Part shown: piece by piece, positions 51,015 through 58,576 of the stretch | Layout: every line of letters starts with the position of its first letter | Numbering within the stretch: position 1 is the first letter of the stretch | DNA from: Cytophagales bacterium | GTDB taxonomy: Bacteria > Bacteroidota > Bacteroidia > Cytophagales > Spirosomataceae | Reading direction: 5' to 3' | DNA length: 64,000 bases | NCBI GenBank assembly: GCA_004292855.1 | Contig: RDXN01000058.1 | Location: 24,849 to 88,848 of the forward strand | Made by a program: the position numbers and the translations under genes | Notes under the pieces: model-generated | What the model saw: the letters and a program-made list of their open reading frames with translations, nothing else | Databases searched by the model: none | What the model was told of the DNA's origin: nothing

Positions 51015-51818
51015 ATGAATAGGGCATTGACAGGGATACTACTGGTAGCAGTCGTGGCATTTGGGTTTGCGAATGCCTACGAAGAAACCACAAATACCTA
51101 CCGTCGTGTGGTCAATACTAGCTTCGGGCCGGGCGAACATATCGAATATCGGGTTCATTATGGCTTCGTCAATGCTGCCGAGGCCATTGTTGAAGTGGCC
51201 CCGACGGTGTATAAAGTTAATGAGCGGCCCTGTTACAAGGTCGACGTGTCGGGCCGCACAACGGGGGCGTTTGACCTTGTCACGCGGGTGCGCGACACCT
51301 GGCGTTCGTATATCGACACCTCGGCAATTCTGCCGCAACGGTTCTATGCCAACATTCAGGAGAACAAGTACCGTAAGGAAGAAAACGTCACGTTTAACCA
51401 TTATACCAATACCGTAAAAGCCGAAGAACGCACCGAGCGCGACGTGTTTAAGGTGCCCGATAACGTTCACGACATTGTGAGCAGTTACTACTTTTTGCGC
51501 ACCATCGACTTCAATAAACTGCCTATTGGTCAGGTAGTTGAGGTGCCCGCTTTTTACGACGATCAGGTCTACAACTTCAAGATAAAATATAAGGGCAAGG
51601 AGACAATTAAAACCAAATTTGGCAAGATCAACGTAATTCGGCTTAACCCCGTCATGCCCGCCAACGGGTTCTTCAAGGACGAGGAGTCGATCAAAATCTG
51701 GGTCTCCGACGATGCCAATAAGGTGCCTATGAAGGTAGAAGTTGAACTTGCCATCGGCTCACTCGACATGGACATTCGGCGGTTCGACGGATTGAAGACG
51801 TCACCACGGTTCTGGTAG
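51015..51818 (+). CDS. DUF3108 exported protein
   Basis: The 267-residue protein has a signal peptide (MNRALTGILLVAVVAFGFANA) and a DUF3108 domain beginning with FGPGEHIEYRVHYGFVNAAEA and closing with IKIWVSDDANKVPMKVEVEL, in pieces. DUF3108 proteins are periplasmic beta-rich proteins of unknown function; the fold suggests binding of a hydrophobic ligand. It follows the aminopeptidase gene. Its last 18 bases overlap the convergent GNAT gene. Confidence 0.85.
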   Translation: MNRALTGILLVAVVAFGFANAYEETTNTYRRVVNTSFGPGEHIEYRVHYGFVNAAEAIVEVAPTVYKVNERPCYKVDVSGRTTGAFDLVTRVRDTWRSYIDTSAILPQRFYANIQENKYRKEENVTFNHYTNTVKAEERTERDVFKVPDNVHDIVSSYYFLRTIDFNKLPIGQVVEVPAFYDDQVYNFKIKYKGKETIKTKFGKINVIRLNPVMPANGFFKDEESIKIWVSDDANKVPMKVEVELAIGSLDMDIRRFDGLKTSPRFW

Positions 51819-52808
51819 TGTCCACAACCACCGCACAAGTTTAGGAAATCGATTCCAGCGCAGGCTATAATACGGCACTGCTTGCGCCCCAAAGCCCCGG
51901 TAAAATCGCACGATTGATTCTACTTCGGGGCTTTCAAAATCAACTACAACGCCAACACGCCCGGCCTGCTCTTCGATCACCTGATTGATAAGCAACGTCC
52001 GGGCGTGTTGGCGTCGGCCTGTTTCGGTGGCCGCGTTGAAGAGGTATATCAGGCGGTTATCGCTCCGCACAAACACCGCCCCGGCCTCGATCTCGCTGTT
52101 TAACACCGCATAGCGCAGGCAAGCAACGCCCCGCGCCGACAATTCCAGAAACAACCCCTCGAACAACGCGTAAGCCCAATCGCCCACGCCACCCGGTATG
52201 CGACTGGCATGGTGTTGCCGGAACAGGGCGAGCAACGGGCGTGGGTCTGTCGATTCCTGCACGAGCCAACCGGCGACTGCGGCCTGTCGAAGATGTCGGC
52301 GCGTATCGGGCGAGAAACCTCGGTACAGAATTTCGTAGGGTTTCGAGAGGTCGAGCAGGTGGGTGTTCAGAATGGAGGAAAGGAAAAAAGGAGCGGTCGG
52401 AAGGCCGTATCCCCGACGAGTCGGAAAGGGAGGAGGGGAATTAAGAATTTGTAAGTTAACGACGGAGCCGTAACGATACTGTTTGAGCAACGCCTGGGTG
52501 AAGGCATCGAACAACTCGGGCGAGGGGTGGGCCGTGAAGATGCTCAGGAACTGACAGAACAGGGGTTGATGTACTACCCAAAACCCCCGTTTCCGGCGCA
52601 GGGGCACAGGCATAGCAGCTTCGTAGGAGCCATCGGCAGCAGGCACGATTAACCCCTCCCATGTCCAGTCGGGCATGTTCGTTACGGCATCGAGATACCA
52701 GGTATAGCCGTATATAATTGGATTCGCTGAGTTTTTTACGCAGGCATTCCAACGCTTTTCGATCAGAAAGGGTCTTTTATGACGTAAAACTGTATACACA
52801 TTCTTCAA
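51801..52808 (-). CDS. GNAT-fold acyltransferase-like protein
   Basis: The 335-residue protein resembles the GNAT/FemAB-type double fold: a first half containing WNACVKNSANPIIYGYTWYLDAV and PLRRKRGFWVVHQPLFCQF, and a second half with RHLRQAAVAGWLVQ, LIYLFNAATETGRRQHA and VDFESPEVESIVRFYRGFGA. The acyl acceptor is unknown; cell-wall or small-molecule acylation is possible. The start is uncertain, because only TTG (52808) or GTG (52799) codons precede the conserved part. The 3' end overlaps the DUF3108 gene by 18 bases. Confidence 0.65.
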   Translation of the reverse strand: MKNVYTVLRHKRPFLIEKRWNACVKNSANPIIYGYTWYLDAVTNMPDWTWEGLIVPAADGSYEAAMPVPLRRKRGFWVVHQPLFCQFLSIFTAHPSPELFDAFTQALLKQYRYGSVVNLQILNSPPPFPTRRGYGLPTAPFFLSSILNTHLLDLSKPYEILYRGFSPDTRRHLRQAAVAGWLVQESTDPRPLLALFRQHHASRIPGGVGDWAYALFEGLFLELSARGVACLRYAVLNSEIEAGAVFVRSDNRLIYLFNAATETGRRQHARTLLINQVIEEQAGRVGVVVDFESPEVESIVRFYRGFGAQAVPYYSLRWNRFPKLVRWLWTLPEPW

Positions 52809-52844
52809 CTAATCCCTATTTTAGTTCTTCATTACAAAACCAAC

Positions 52845-54127
52845 ATGCAGAATCTTTCCACATCGTTTTCTTCATTTTACTCAGGTCGTCTTTCTCAGAT
52901 ACTTACGCAAAGTGGTCGCTTTTTGTGGCGCGTATATCGAACGGGTAAAACCACCGAATTGCTTTCGTTCATCGGCTGGGAATTTCTGTACAAGATAAAA
53001 TACTACGGACCCGTAAAGACCATCAGTCTTTCAGACCGCCCTCCCCTCACCATTGATGCAGCAGGCAAGCTCATGTATGCCTCCGCTTCCAACGCGAAGC
53101 AACCTTATCGCGTTGAGGCATCCCGGATCGACTGGAAATATCGCTTTACCGACTCACAGGGCGAGGTGTGGGGCTGCGAGTTCCGCCAAAATACAAAACT
53201 TCTTCGGGTTCAGGATGGGCAGACTCCTCAAACCGTGTGGACGTTTCCGGTGGCAATACGGTCTATGCACGTTACCAACGAGGCCATTTTTGTTTGTGCA
53301 GGAGGCATCTTGTACAGAAGCCCAAAAGTAACCACTACGTTTGAGCCGTGCTTCAGCTAACCACTTCAGAGAGCTATTTTCTGTTCAATAATGGCTTCAC
53401 CGTGATGCCCGACGGCACGTTGCTCCTCGGCGAGTACGCGTCGGTATGGCAGAACAATCGGTGGGTCAATTTGGCCTATCTCTACATATCCAAAACGGAT
53501 GGTCGGTCTTGGGAAACATCTGATTTTTTACAACGGCAAGGCGTAAACAAACACATTCATTTGGTTAAGTACTCTCCGCTGCTCAATCAGGTGTTTATGA
53601 CCGATGGCGACAACAAGAAGCAACTCTGGCGGAACCAAACAGTAACTCACTACGCACAATCGGCTTGCCCGGAGGGGCATGGGTGGCATCTGACAAATCG
53701 GTTTCACTGGCAAATGGGCGGCTACACGTCCATGCTCGACCACGAACAGGGTGTTGTCTTTGGGACCGATTATCTGGGCGGCACCAATTTTTTGGTCCAC
53801 ACCACCGATGGCAGAACGTTTCGTAAAGAAGTGATTCCGAACCCCTACCGGCGCAGCCCGGTCATAAACATGGTGGCTCGTCGGGTAGGTACCCAAACCG
53901 AACTTTGGGCTTTGTTACATAATAGTGTTATGCCTGAGAAATCATGCGTACTGATGTATTCGCAAGACAACGGCAAGACCTGGCACCGATTTATCGAGTA
54001 CGACGGGCGACAGCACGAAATTCAGTTGGTTAGCTCGGCAAGTGGGGCCAACGGCGAGCTTTATTTCTGTATCCGGCAATGGGTAAACGGGCAGGAACTG
54101 AGCCAAACCTACCGGGTTACTACTTAA
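52845..54127 (+). pseudogene. Sialidase/BNR-like gene interrupted by a single-base frameshift
   Basis: Two adjacent frames (52845-53360 and 53348-54127) read as one protein if one base is restored near 53348. The first ends TTTFEPCFS; the second begins LQLTTSESYFLFNNGF. Inserting a G gives TFEPVLQLTTSES, continuing an Asp-box-like propeller with KTDGRSWE, TTDGRTFR and SQDNGKTWH. The product would be about 427 residues without an obvious signal peptide. Either the gene is recently inactivated, a programmed shift is used, or the base is a sequencing error. Its last eight bases overlap dnaA tail-to-tail. Confidence 0.7.
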
Positions 54128-55529
54128 AATACCCCATCAGTTTGGTGATGGCCTCTTTAGTATCGGCTTTCTCGGCTATCATATCGTTGACGCACTGAAT
54201 GGCGTGGATCACCGTGCTGTGGTCGCGCCCCCCAAAATGGTAGCCAATGGACTTGAGCGAGAGGTCGGTTTTTTCTTTGGCAATATACATGGCTACCTGA
54301 CGCGGGTACACCAATTCGCGCTTGCGGCTCTTGGCTTTTAGGTCGGCCACGGTTACGTTGTAAAACTCGGCCACCATTTCCTGCACCGTGTCGATGGTCA
54401 CTTCCTTACCGGAGTCGACCACGATGTTGCGCAGGGTTTGCTTGGCCAAATCGAGGTCAATTTCCCGGCGCGTGAGCGAAGCCTGTGCCATAAGCGACAC
54501 AATAACGCCCTCCAACTCGCGCACGTTGGTATTGACGCTATGGGCCAGATACTCAATTACATTGTCGTCGATATAAACGCCCTCAGCCTGCAATTTTTTC
54601 TGCATAATGGCAATGCGCGTTTCAAGGTCAGGTGTTTGTAAATCGGCGGAAAGCCCCCATTTGAAGCGCGACAATAGCCGATCTTCCAGCCCATCGAGGT
54701 TGCGCGGTGCCCGGTCCGACGTCAGAATGATTTGTTTACCGGACTGATGCAGGTGATTGAAAATGTGGAAGAAAATCTCCTGCGTTTTCTCTTTCTTTTG
54801 CAGGAACTGCACATCGTCGATAATCAAGACATCGACCTGCATGTAGAACTGGGTAAAATCGCGAAGGGCGTCGGACTTTATGGCATTCAGAAACTGATTC
54901 GTGAATTTCTCGGAGGTGACGTAAAGAACAAATTTATCGGCAAAATTATTCTTGATGTAGTTGCCAATAGCCTGCACGAGGTGCGTTTTGCCAAGCCCCA
55001 CCCCCCCGTGAATCATCAGGGGGTTGAAGGCGGTCAGACCGGGACGGTCGGCAACGGCAAACCCGGCTGAGCGGGCTAATCGGTTGCAATCGCCTTCAAT
55101 GTAATTATCGAACGCGTAAGTCGGGTTCAGGTAGGAGTCGAGGGCGAGCGAATCGAGGTCTTTGAGCTGAAACGGACTTTTAAGAATGTTGGGGTTAACG
55201 TTATCGGGGCGGGCGTTTTGTGGGGTGCGGGTGGTAGGCATCTGCACAGCCAAAGGCCTGTTGCGCTCGTTCCCCTGATCCACAATAATGCTGTATTCCA
55301 GTTGACCATCACGCCCAATACTAGCATCGAGAGCCTTGCGGAGGGCGTGGATAAAATTGTCTTCCAGCCATTCGTAAAAAAACTGGCTGGGCACCTGAAT
55401 TGTGAGTACGTTACCCTGCAACCGGAGCGGCACGATTGGCTCGAACCAGGTATTGAAACTTTGCTCAGGCACGATCTCGCGGATCACCTGAAGGCATCGG
55501 TTCCACACCGTCGTCACTTCGCGCTGCAT
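54120..55529 (-). CDS. dnaA: Chromosomal replication initiator protein DnaA
   Basis: DnaA binds the replication origin and opens DNA with ATP. The 469-residue protein has domain I (VWNRCLQVIREIVPEQSFNTWF), a poorly conserved linker, an AAA+ core with Walker A GGVGLGKTHLVQAIG and Walker B VDVLIIDDVQFLQ, and the domain IV signature LKSIGYHFGGRDHSTVIHA. The longest frame starts at a GTG (55553); the ATG eight codons on, giving MQREVTTVWNR, was preferred because related proteins begin there. No cluster of DnaA boxes was seen nearby, so the origin is probably elsewhere. Confidence 0.95.
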   Translation of the reverse strand: MQREVTTVWNRCLQVIREIVPEQSFNTWFEPIVPLRLQGNVLTIQVPSQFFYEWLEDNFIHALRKALDASIGRDGQLEYSIIVDQGNERNRPLAVQMPTTRTPQNARPDNVNPNILKSPFQLKDLDSLALDSYLNPTYAFDNYIEGDCNRLARSAGFAVADRPGLTAFNPLMIHGGVGLGKTHLVQAIGNYIKNNFADKFVLYVTSEKFTNQFLNAIKSDALRDFTQFYMQVDVLIIDDVQFLQKKEKTQEIFFHIFNHLHQSGKQIILTSDRAPRNLDGLEDRLLSRFKWGLSADLQTPDLETRIAIMQKKLQAEGVYIDDNVIEYLAHSVNTNVRELEGVIVSLMAQASLTRREIDLDLAKQTLRNIVVDSGKEVTIDTVQEMVAEFYNVTVADLKAKSRKRELVYPRQVAMYIAKEKTDLSLKSIGYHFGGRDHSTVIHAIQCVNDMIAEKADTKEAITKLMGYFK

Positions 55530-55594
55530 TCCTGTTTGGAGGGGTAAATTCACAAAACTGTCCGGTTATCGGTGGGGTGACTCAAAAAGGGAGA

Positions 55595-55602
55595 CAAAAG
55601 TA
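55595..55602 (-). promoter_or_regulatory. Candidate -7 element of dnaA
   Basis: TACTTTTG on the minus strand fits TAnnTTTG and lies 65 bases upstream of the chosen dnaA ATG. No -33 element is apparent at standard spacing. Confidence 0.35.
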
Positions 55603-55740
55603 GTGAAAAACGGCAAAGGCCGACGGTCGAACGGCCATTTCTTCCAGCTAATTTACGTTGGACGGGGGCCGTTGTCAATGCAGTTCCGTAATCCCTTAGA
55701 ATAGTGCAACGTCAATGTCCCTCCTACCCTTCCGAACGGC

Positions 55741-55773
55741 TTTTGGTCACGGCAAATAGATAGATTACTTTTA
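55741..55773 (+). promoter_or_regulatory. Candidate promoter of mutA
   Basis: A -33 TTTTGG (55741-55746) and a near-consensus -7 TACTTTTA (55766-55773; last base A, not G) are spaced by 19 bases, 23 bases before the mutA ATG. Confidence 0.4.
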
Positions 55774-55796
55774 CGGCTCGACAAACTATTTCGGGC

Positions 55797-57119
55797 ATGA
55801 ACATCCCTCTCAACGACCCCTTCCCCTCCGTTACCAAAGCCGACTGGATCGCTCAGGTGGCCAAAGATCTCAAAGATCCAAACGCTTATAACACCCTCCA
55901 TTGGCACACGCCCGAAGGGTTCACGGCAGAGCCATTTTACACGACCGACGACCTGAATGAACTGCCCCTGGCAGAGATTCAGGCAGCGCAAAAAGCCGCA
56001 CCGGGCTGGTTAAACGCGCCAGCTTACGAGGTTGTCGACGGTTCGGAGGTTGATTACCGAGACGCGTTGAGAGCGGGGGCAGATGCGCTGGTTTTGCGTA
56101 ACGCGGTTTTCCAAAACCGCGCCGGAGTTGATCTCGCGGTTTTGGAAAACCGCGTTACGGCACGCCTTCTAAACGGCATAAAACTGTCCGAAACACCCGT
56201 TTTCTTCCAAACGAACCAACCCGCAGCCGATTTTGTGCTGGACCTAAAACGGGTAATACCCTACCAACTACAGGGAGGCTTGCTCTCCCCACCCGACAAT
56301 ACCACCGCCGAGGCCACCCACCTGACGATGGACTCGCCCCGGTTCAGGACGGTTTGCGTGTCAGGACACGAGTTTCATAACGCCGGGGCCACCGCCACGC
56401 AGGAGTTGGCCTTTACGCTTGCCCGGCTAGTCGACACGTACGACCAACTGACCGAGCAGGGGTTGACCGTGGAGCAACTGGTCCCAAAAACGATTTTCTC
56501 GCTCTCCGTCGGCACAAGCTATTTCATCGAAATCGCCAAACTCCGCGCCCTCCGCGTATTGGTCGCCAAACTTCTTCGGGCTTACTCGTCAACTGTTTCT
56601 TGTGTACTGTTGGCTGTTCACTGTACTACCTCCACCTTTTACGAGTCGACAGCGACGCCCTACACGAACATGCTCCGGGCCACAACCGAGGCCATGTCTG
56701 CCGTGGTGGGCGGGTGCGATATACTCACCGTACGCCCCTACGACGGTCTGTTCAGCGAACCATCGGAGTTCAGCCACCGCATCGCCCGCAACGTGTCGCT
56801 GTTGCTCAAACACGAAAGCTACCTCGACAAAGTGGCCGACCCTTCGGCAGGTAGTTTTTACATCGAAATGCTTACTCATCAGCTAATCGAGTCAGCGTGG
56901 GGGTTGTTTCAGGACGTCGAGAAACAAGGCGGACTGGCGAAGGCCACCGATTTTGTGCAGGCCGAACTCGACCGCAGCTATGCCGCTAAGGTGGAGGCTG
57001 TGCGCGAGGGGAAGGTGCTGGTTGGGGTCAACAAGTTTCGATTCGACGAGGGTGGGCACGTGGGGTCGGCGAAGCCCAATGAAGTAGCAGGACGGCGGTT
57101 GGCAGAGGAGTTTGAATAG
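55797..57119 (+). CDS. mutA: Methylmalonyl-CoA mutase small (beta) subunit with in-frame repeat insertions
   Basis: This partner of MutB helps interconvert methylmalonyl-CoA and succinyl-CoA. The 440-residue protein shows the MutA barrel pattern (SVTKADWIAQVAKDLKDPNAYN, FSLSVGTSYFIEIAKLRALR, YESTATPYTNMLRATTEAMS, in pieces) and lacks a B12-binding domain, as usual. Residues 101-121 come from a palindromic DNA insertion (NAVFQNRAG-VDLAVLENRV), replacing a normally short connector. Residues about 263-272 (SSTVSCVLLA) come from a low-complexity TGTACTGTT-like DNA patch. Neither shifts the frame. Activity may persist, since both insertions lie in loops by family comparison. mutB is not adjacent but 4.1 kb downstream. 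Confidence 0.88.
   Translation: MNIPLNDPFPSVTKADWIAQVAKDLKDPNAYNTLHWHTPEGFTAEPFYTTDDLNELPLAEIQAAQKAAPGWLNAPAYEVVDGSEVDYRDALRAGADALVLRNAVFQNRAGVDLAVLENRVTARLLNGIKLSETPVFFQTNQPAADFVLDLKRVIPYQLQGGLLSPPDNTTAEATHLTMDSPRFRTVCVSGHEFHNAGATATQELAFTLARLVDTYDQLTEQGLTVEQLVPKTIFSLSVGTSYFIEIAKLRALRVLVAKLLRAYSSTVSCVLLAVHCTTSTFYESTATPYTNMLRATTEAMSAVVGGCDILTVRPYDGLFSEPSEFSHRIARNVSLLLKHESYLDKVADPSAGSFYIEMLTHQLIESAWGLFQDVEKQGGLAKATDFVQAELDRSYAAKVEAVREGKVLVGVNKFRFDEGGHVGSAKPNEVAGRRLAEEFE
56097..56159. repeat. Perfect 25-bp inverted repeat inserted in mutA
   Basis: Arms 56097-56121 and 56135-56159 are exact complements (CGTAACGCGGTTTTCCAAAA at the outer start), with a 13-base loop. Each arm is itself nearly palindromic. 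The element is 63 bases, exactly 21 codons, so the mutA frame is kept. Confidence 0.9.
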
Positions 57120-57135
57120 GGGCACTACACACAAC

Positions 57136-57167
57136 AAAAAAAAGCCCCGAACCAACGTCCGGGGCTT
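57136..57167 (-). terminator. Rho-independent terminator of the small gene at 57185
   Basis: On the minus strand AAGCCCCG, a ten-base loop and CGGGGCTT are followed by a run of eight T, beginning 18 bases beyond the stop of the 77-residue gene. It could also stop mutA read-through. Confidence 0.8.
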
Positions 57168-57184
57168 CGCAAAATACGATTATG

Positions 57185-57418
57185 TCAATTTGCTGAGCCT
57201 TTGCGCGTCAGTGCTTTGCCAACTTTTTCGGCGGCTGCCAAATCGGTTAATGTTACGCCAAGCTTCTTGCGGAGGGTTGGCGAAGTAGCTAACATCTCGC
57301 TCGCAATCTGAATCAGCAGCGAGGCCGTAGCTGCTCCGTTCGCTTTCCGGCGGGCCGTTGAGGGCGTTGCAGTAGTGGTAGTTTGATAAGCAGTAGTAAG
57401 CAGCTTTGCAGATTCCAT
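57185..57418 (-). CDS. Small basic alanine/threonine-rich protein, unknown function
   Basis: The 77-residue protein is rich in alanine, threonine and lysine, with a helical middle (ASLLIQIASEMLATSPTLRKKLG) and a basic end (VGKALTRKGSAN). No family is recognised, and no signal or membrane segment is present. The gene is followed by an intrinsic terminator and preceded by a leader with a stable hairpin (57427-57467). Those two features support it being a real, expressed gene. It lies in the 4-kb block between mutA and mutB. Confidence 0.6.
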   Translation of the reverse strand: MESAKLLTTAYQTTTTATPSTARRKANGAATASLLIQIASEMLATSPTLRKKLGVTLTDLAAAEKVGKALTRKGSAN

Positions 57419-57426
57419 TCGTTTCA

Positions 57427-57467
57427 GGGTGAGTTGTTCGCGTTCTATTTTAGAACAAAACTCACCC
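57427..57467 (-). promoter_or_regulatory. Stable leader hairpin of the small gene at 57185
   Basis: GGGTGAGTTGTTC and GAACAAAACTCACCC form a stem with a two-base bulge and a 13-base loop, ending nine bases before the start codon. As part of the 5' leader it could block or expose the ribosome-binding region. Confidence 0.45.
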
Positions 57468-57613
57468 CGTTTTAGGTCATAAAATACGCATATATTTCAT
57501 GCTTTCTTGAATACTTAAATTTCCAAAGTTGGCAAATTATTGAGTGAGGAAAAACAAACAACTAACACATTAGTTATTAAACGTACTATTTAGTTTGTTT
57601 CGAATTACTTATC

Positions 57614-58573
57614 ATGAAAATCCCCTATTTGCTTCTATTATTGGTGATGATGCCTCTACACGGTATCTGTCAGAACGTAACTGATCTCCTGGCTCAGGCC
57701 GAAGAGACTTACCAGAATAAAGCGTTTGGTAAGTCGATGATGCTCTACGAGAAGGCCTTCCGAACAGGCAAAGCTTCCCACTCCGATTATTACAATGCCG
57801 CGTGTAGTGCCGCCCTGAATGGTCAAGTTAAGCAGGCGTTGCTTTGGCTCAATACGGCAGTCGACAAGGGATATAGTAACATCCGGCACATGAAGAGCGA
57901 TGCCGACCTTACCACGCTACGTAAGACCCGTGAATGGGCAGCATTGATCACGAAACTACAAGCCAAAGTCGACCGAATTGAGGTCAACTACGATAAAAAA
58001 TTACAAGCCAGGCTGTTAACAGTTTATGACAACGACCAGAAAGATCGATTCAAGATCAACGAGATAGGCGAAAAACACGGATATGACTCCAAAGAAATGC
58101 AGGCTCTATGGAAAACCATCGCCGAGAAGGACAGCCTCAATCTGATTGAAGTAAAATCTATACTCGACAAGTACGGCTGGGTGGGCCGAGACAAGGTGGG
58201 CGGGCAGGCGAGTGTGGCGTTGTTTCTGGTCATCCAACACGCCGATTTGGCAACCCAGCAAACCTATTTGCCCCTAATGCGCAAAGCCGTTGAGGCCAAA
58301 CAAGCCCGTCCCAGCGATTTGGCCTTACTGGAAGATCGGGTTGCCTTGGGCGAAGGTCGCCGACAGCTATATGGCAGTCAAATTGGCGAGGACAGCACCG
58401 GAAAATCATACGTCATGGCCCTCCACGATCCCGACGGCGTGGATCAACGGAGGGCCATGATGGATTTACCTCCTTTGGCTAGTTATGTTAAAGGATGGGG
58501 CATTATCTGGAACGTAGCTGAATACAAAAAACAGCTTCCTGAAATCGAACGTCGAGACGGTATCAAACCTTAG
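57614..58573 (+). CDS. TPR-containing DUF6624-like exported protein
   Basis: The 319-residue protein has a signal peptide (MKIPYLLLLLVMMPLHGICQ), a TPR-like N-terminal region (AEETYQNKAFGKSMMLYEKAF, then YYNAACSAALNGQVKQALLWL), a coiled linker and a C-terminal domain with LFLVIQHADLATQQTYLPLM, GEGRRQLYGSQIG and a closing VKGWGIIWNVAEYK. The latter resembles the DUF6624 family found in Bacteroidota. A scaffold or folding role outside the inner membrane is possible. No pathway link with the flanking mut genes is evident. Confidence 0.75.
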   Translation: MKIPYLLLLLVMMPLHGICQNVTDLLAQAEETYQNKAFGKSMMLYEKAFRTGKASHSDYYNAACSAALNGQVKQALLWLNTAVDKGYSNIRHMKSDADLTTLRKTREWAALITKLQAKVDRIEVNYDKKLQARLLTVYDNDQKDRFKINEIGEKHGYDSKEMQALWKTIAEKDSLNLIEVKSILDKYGWVGRDKVGGQASVALFLVIQHADLATQQTYLPLMRKAVEAKQARPSDLALLEDRVALGEGRRQLYGSQIGEDSTGKSYVMALHDPDGVDQRRAMMDLPPLASYVKGWGIIWNVAEYKKQLPEIERRDGIKP

Positions 58574-58576
58574 CTC

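Noticed and set aside
55554..55796. Replication origin next to dnaA
   Set aside because: No cluster of DnaA boxes (TTATCCACA-like) or AT-rich unwinding element was seen in the 243 bases upstream of dnaA; other Bacteroidota often have the origin elsewhere.
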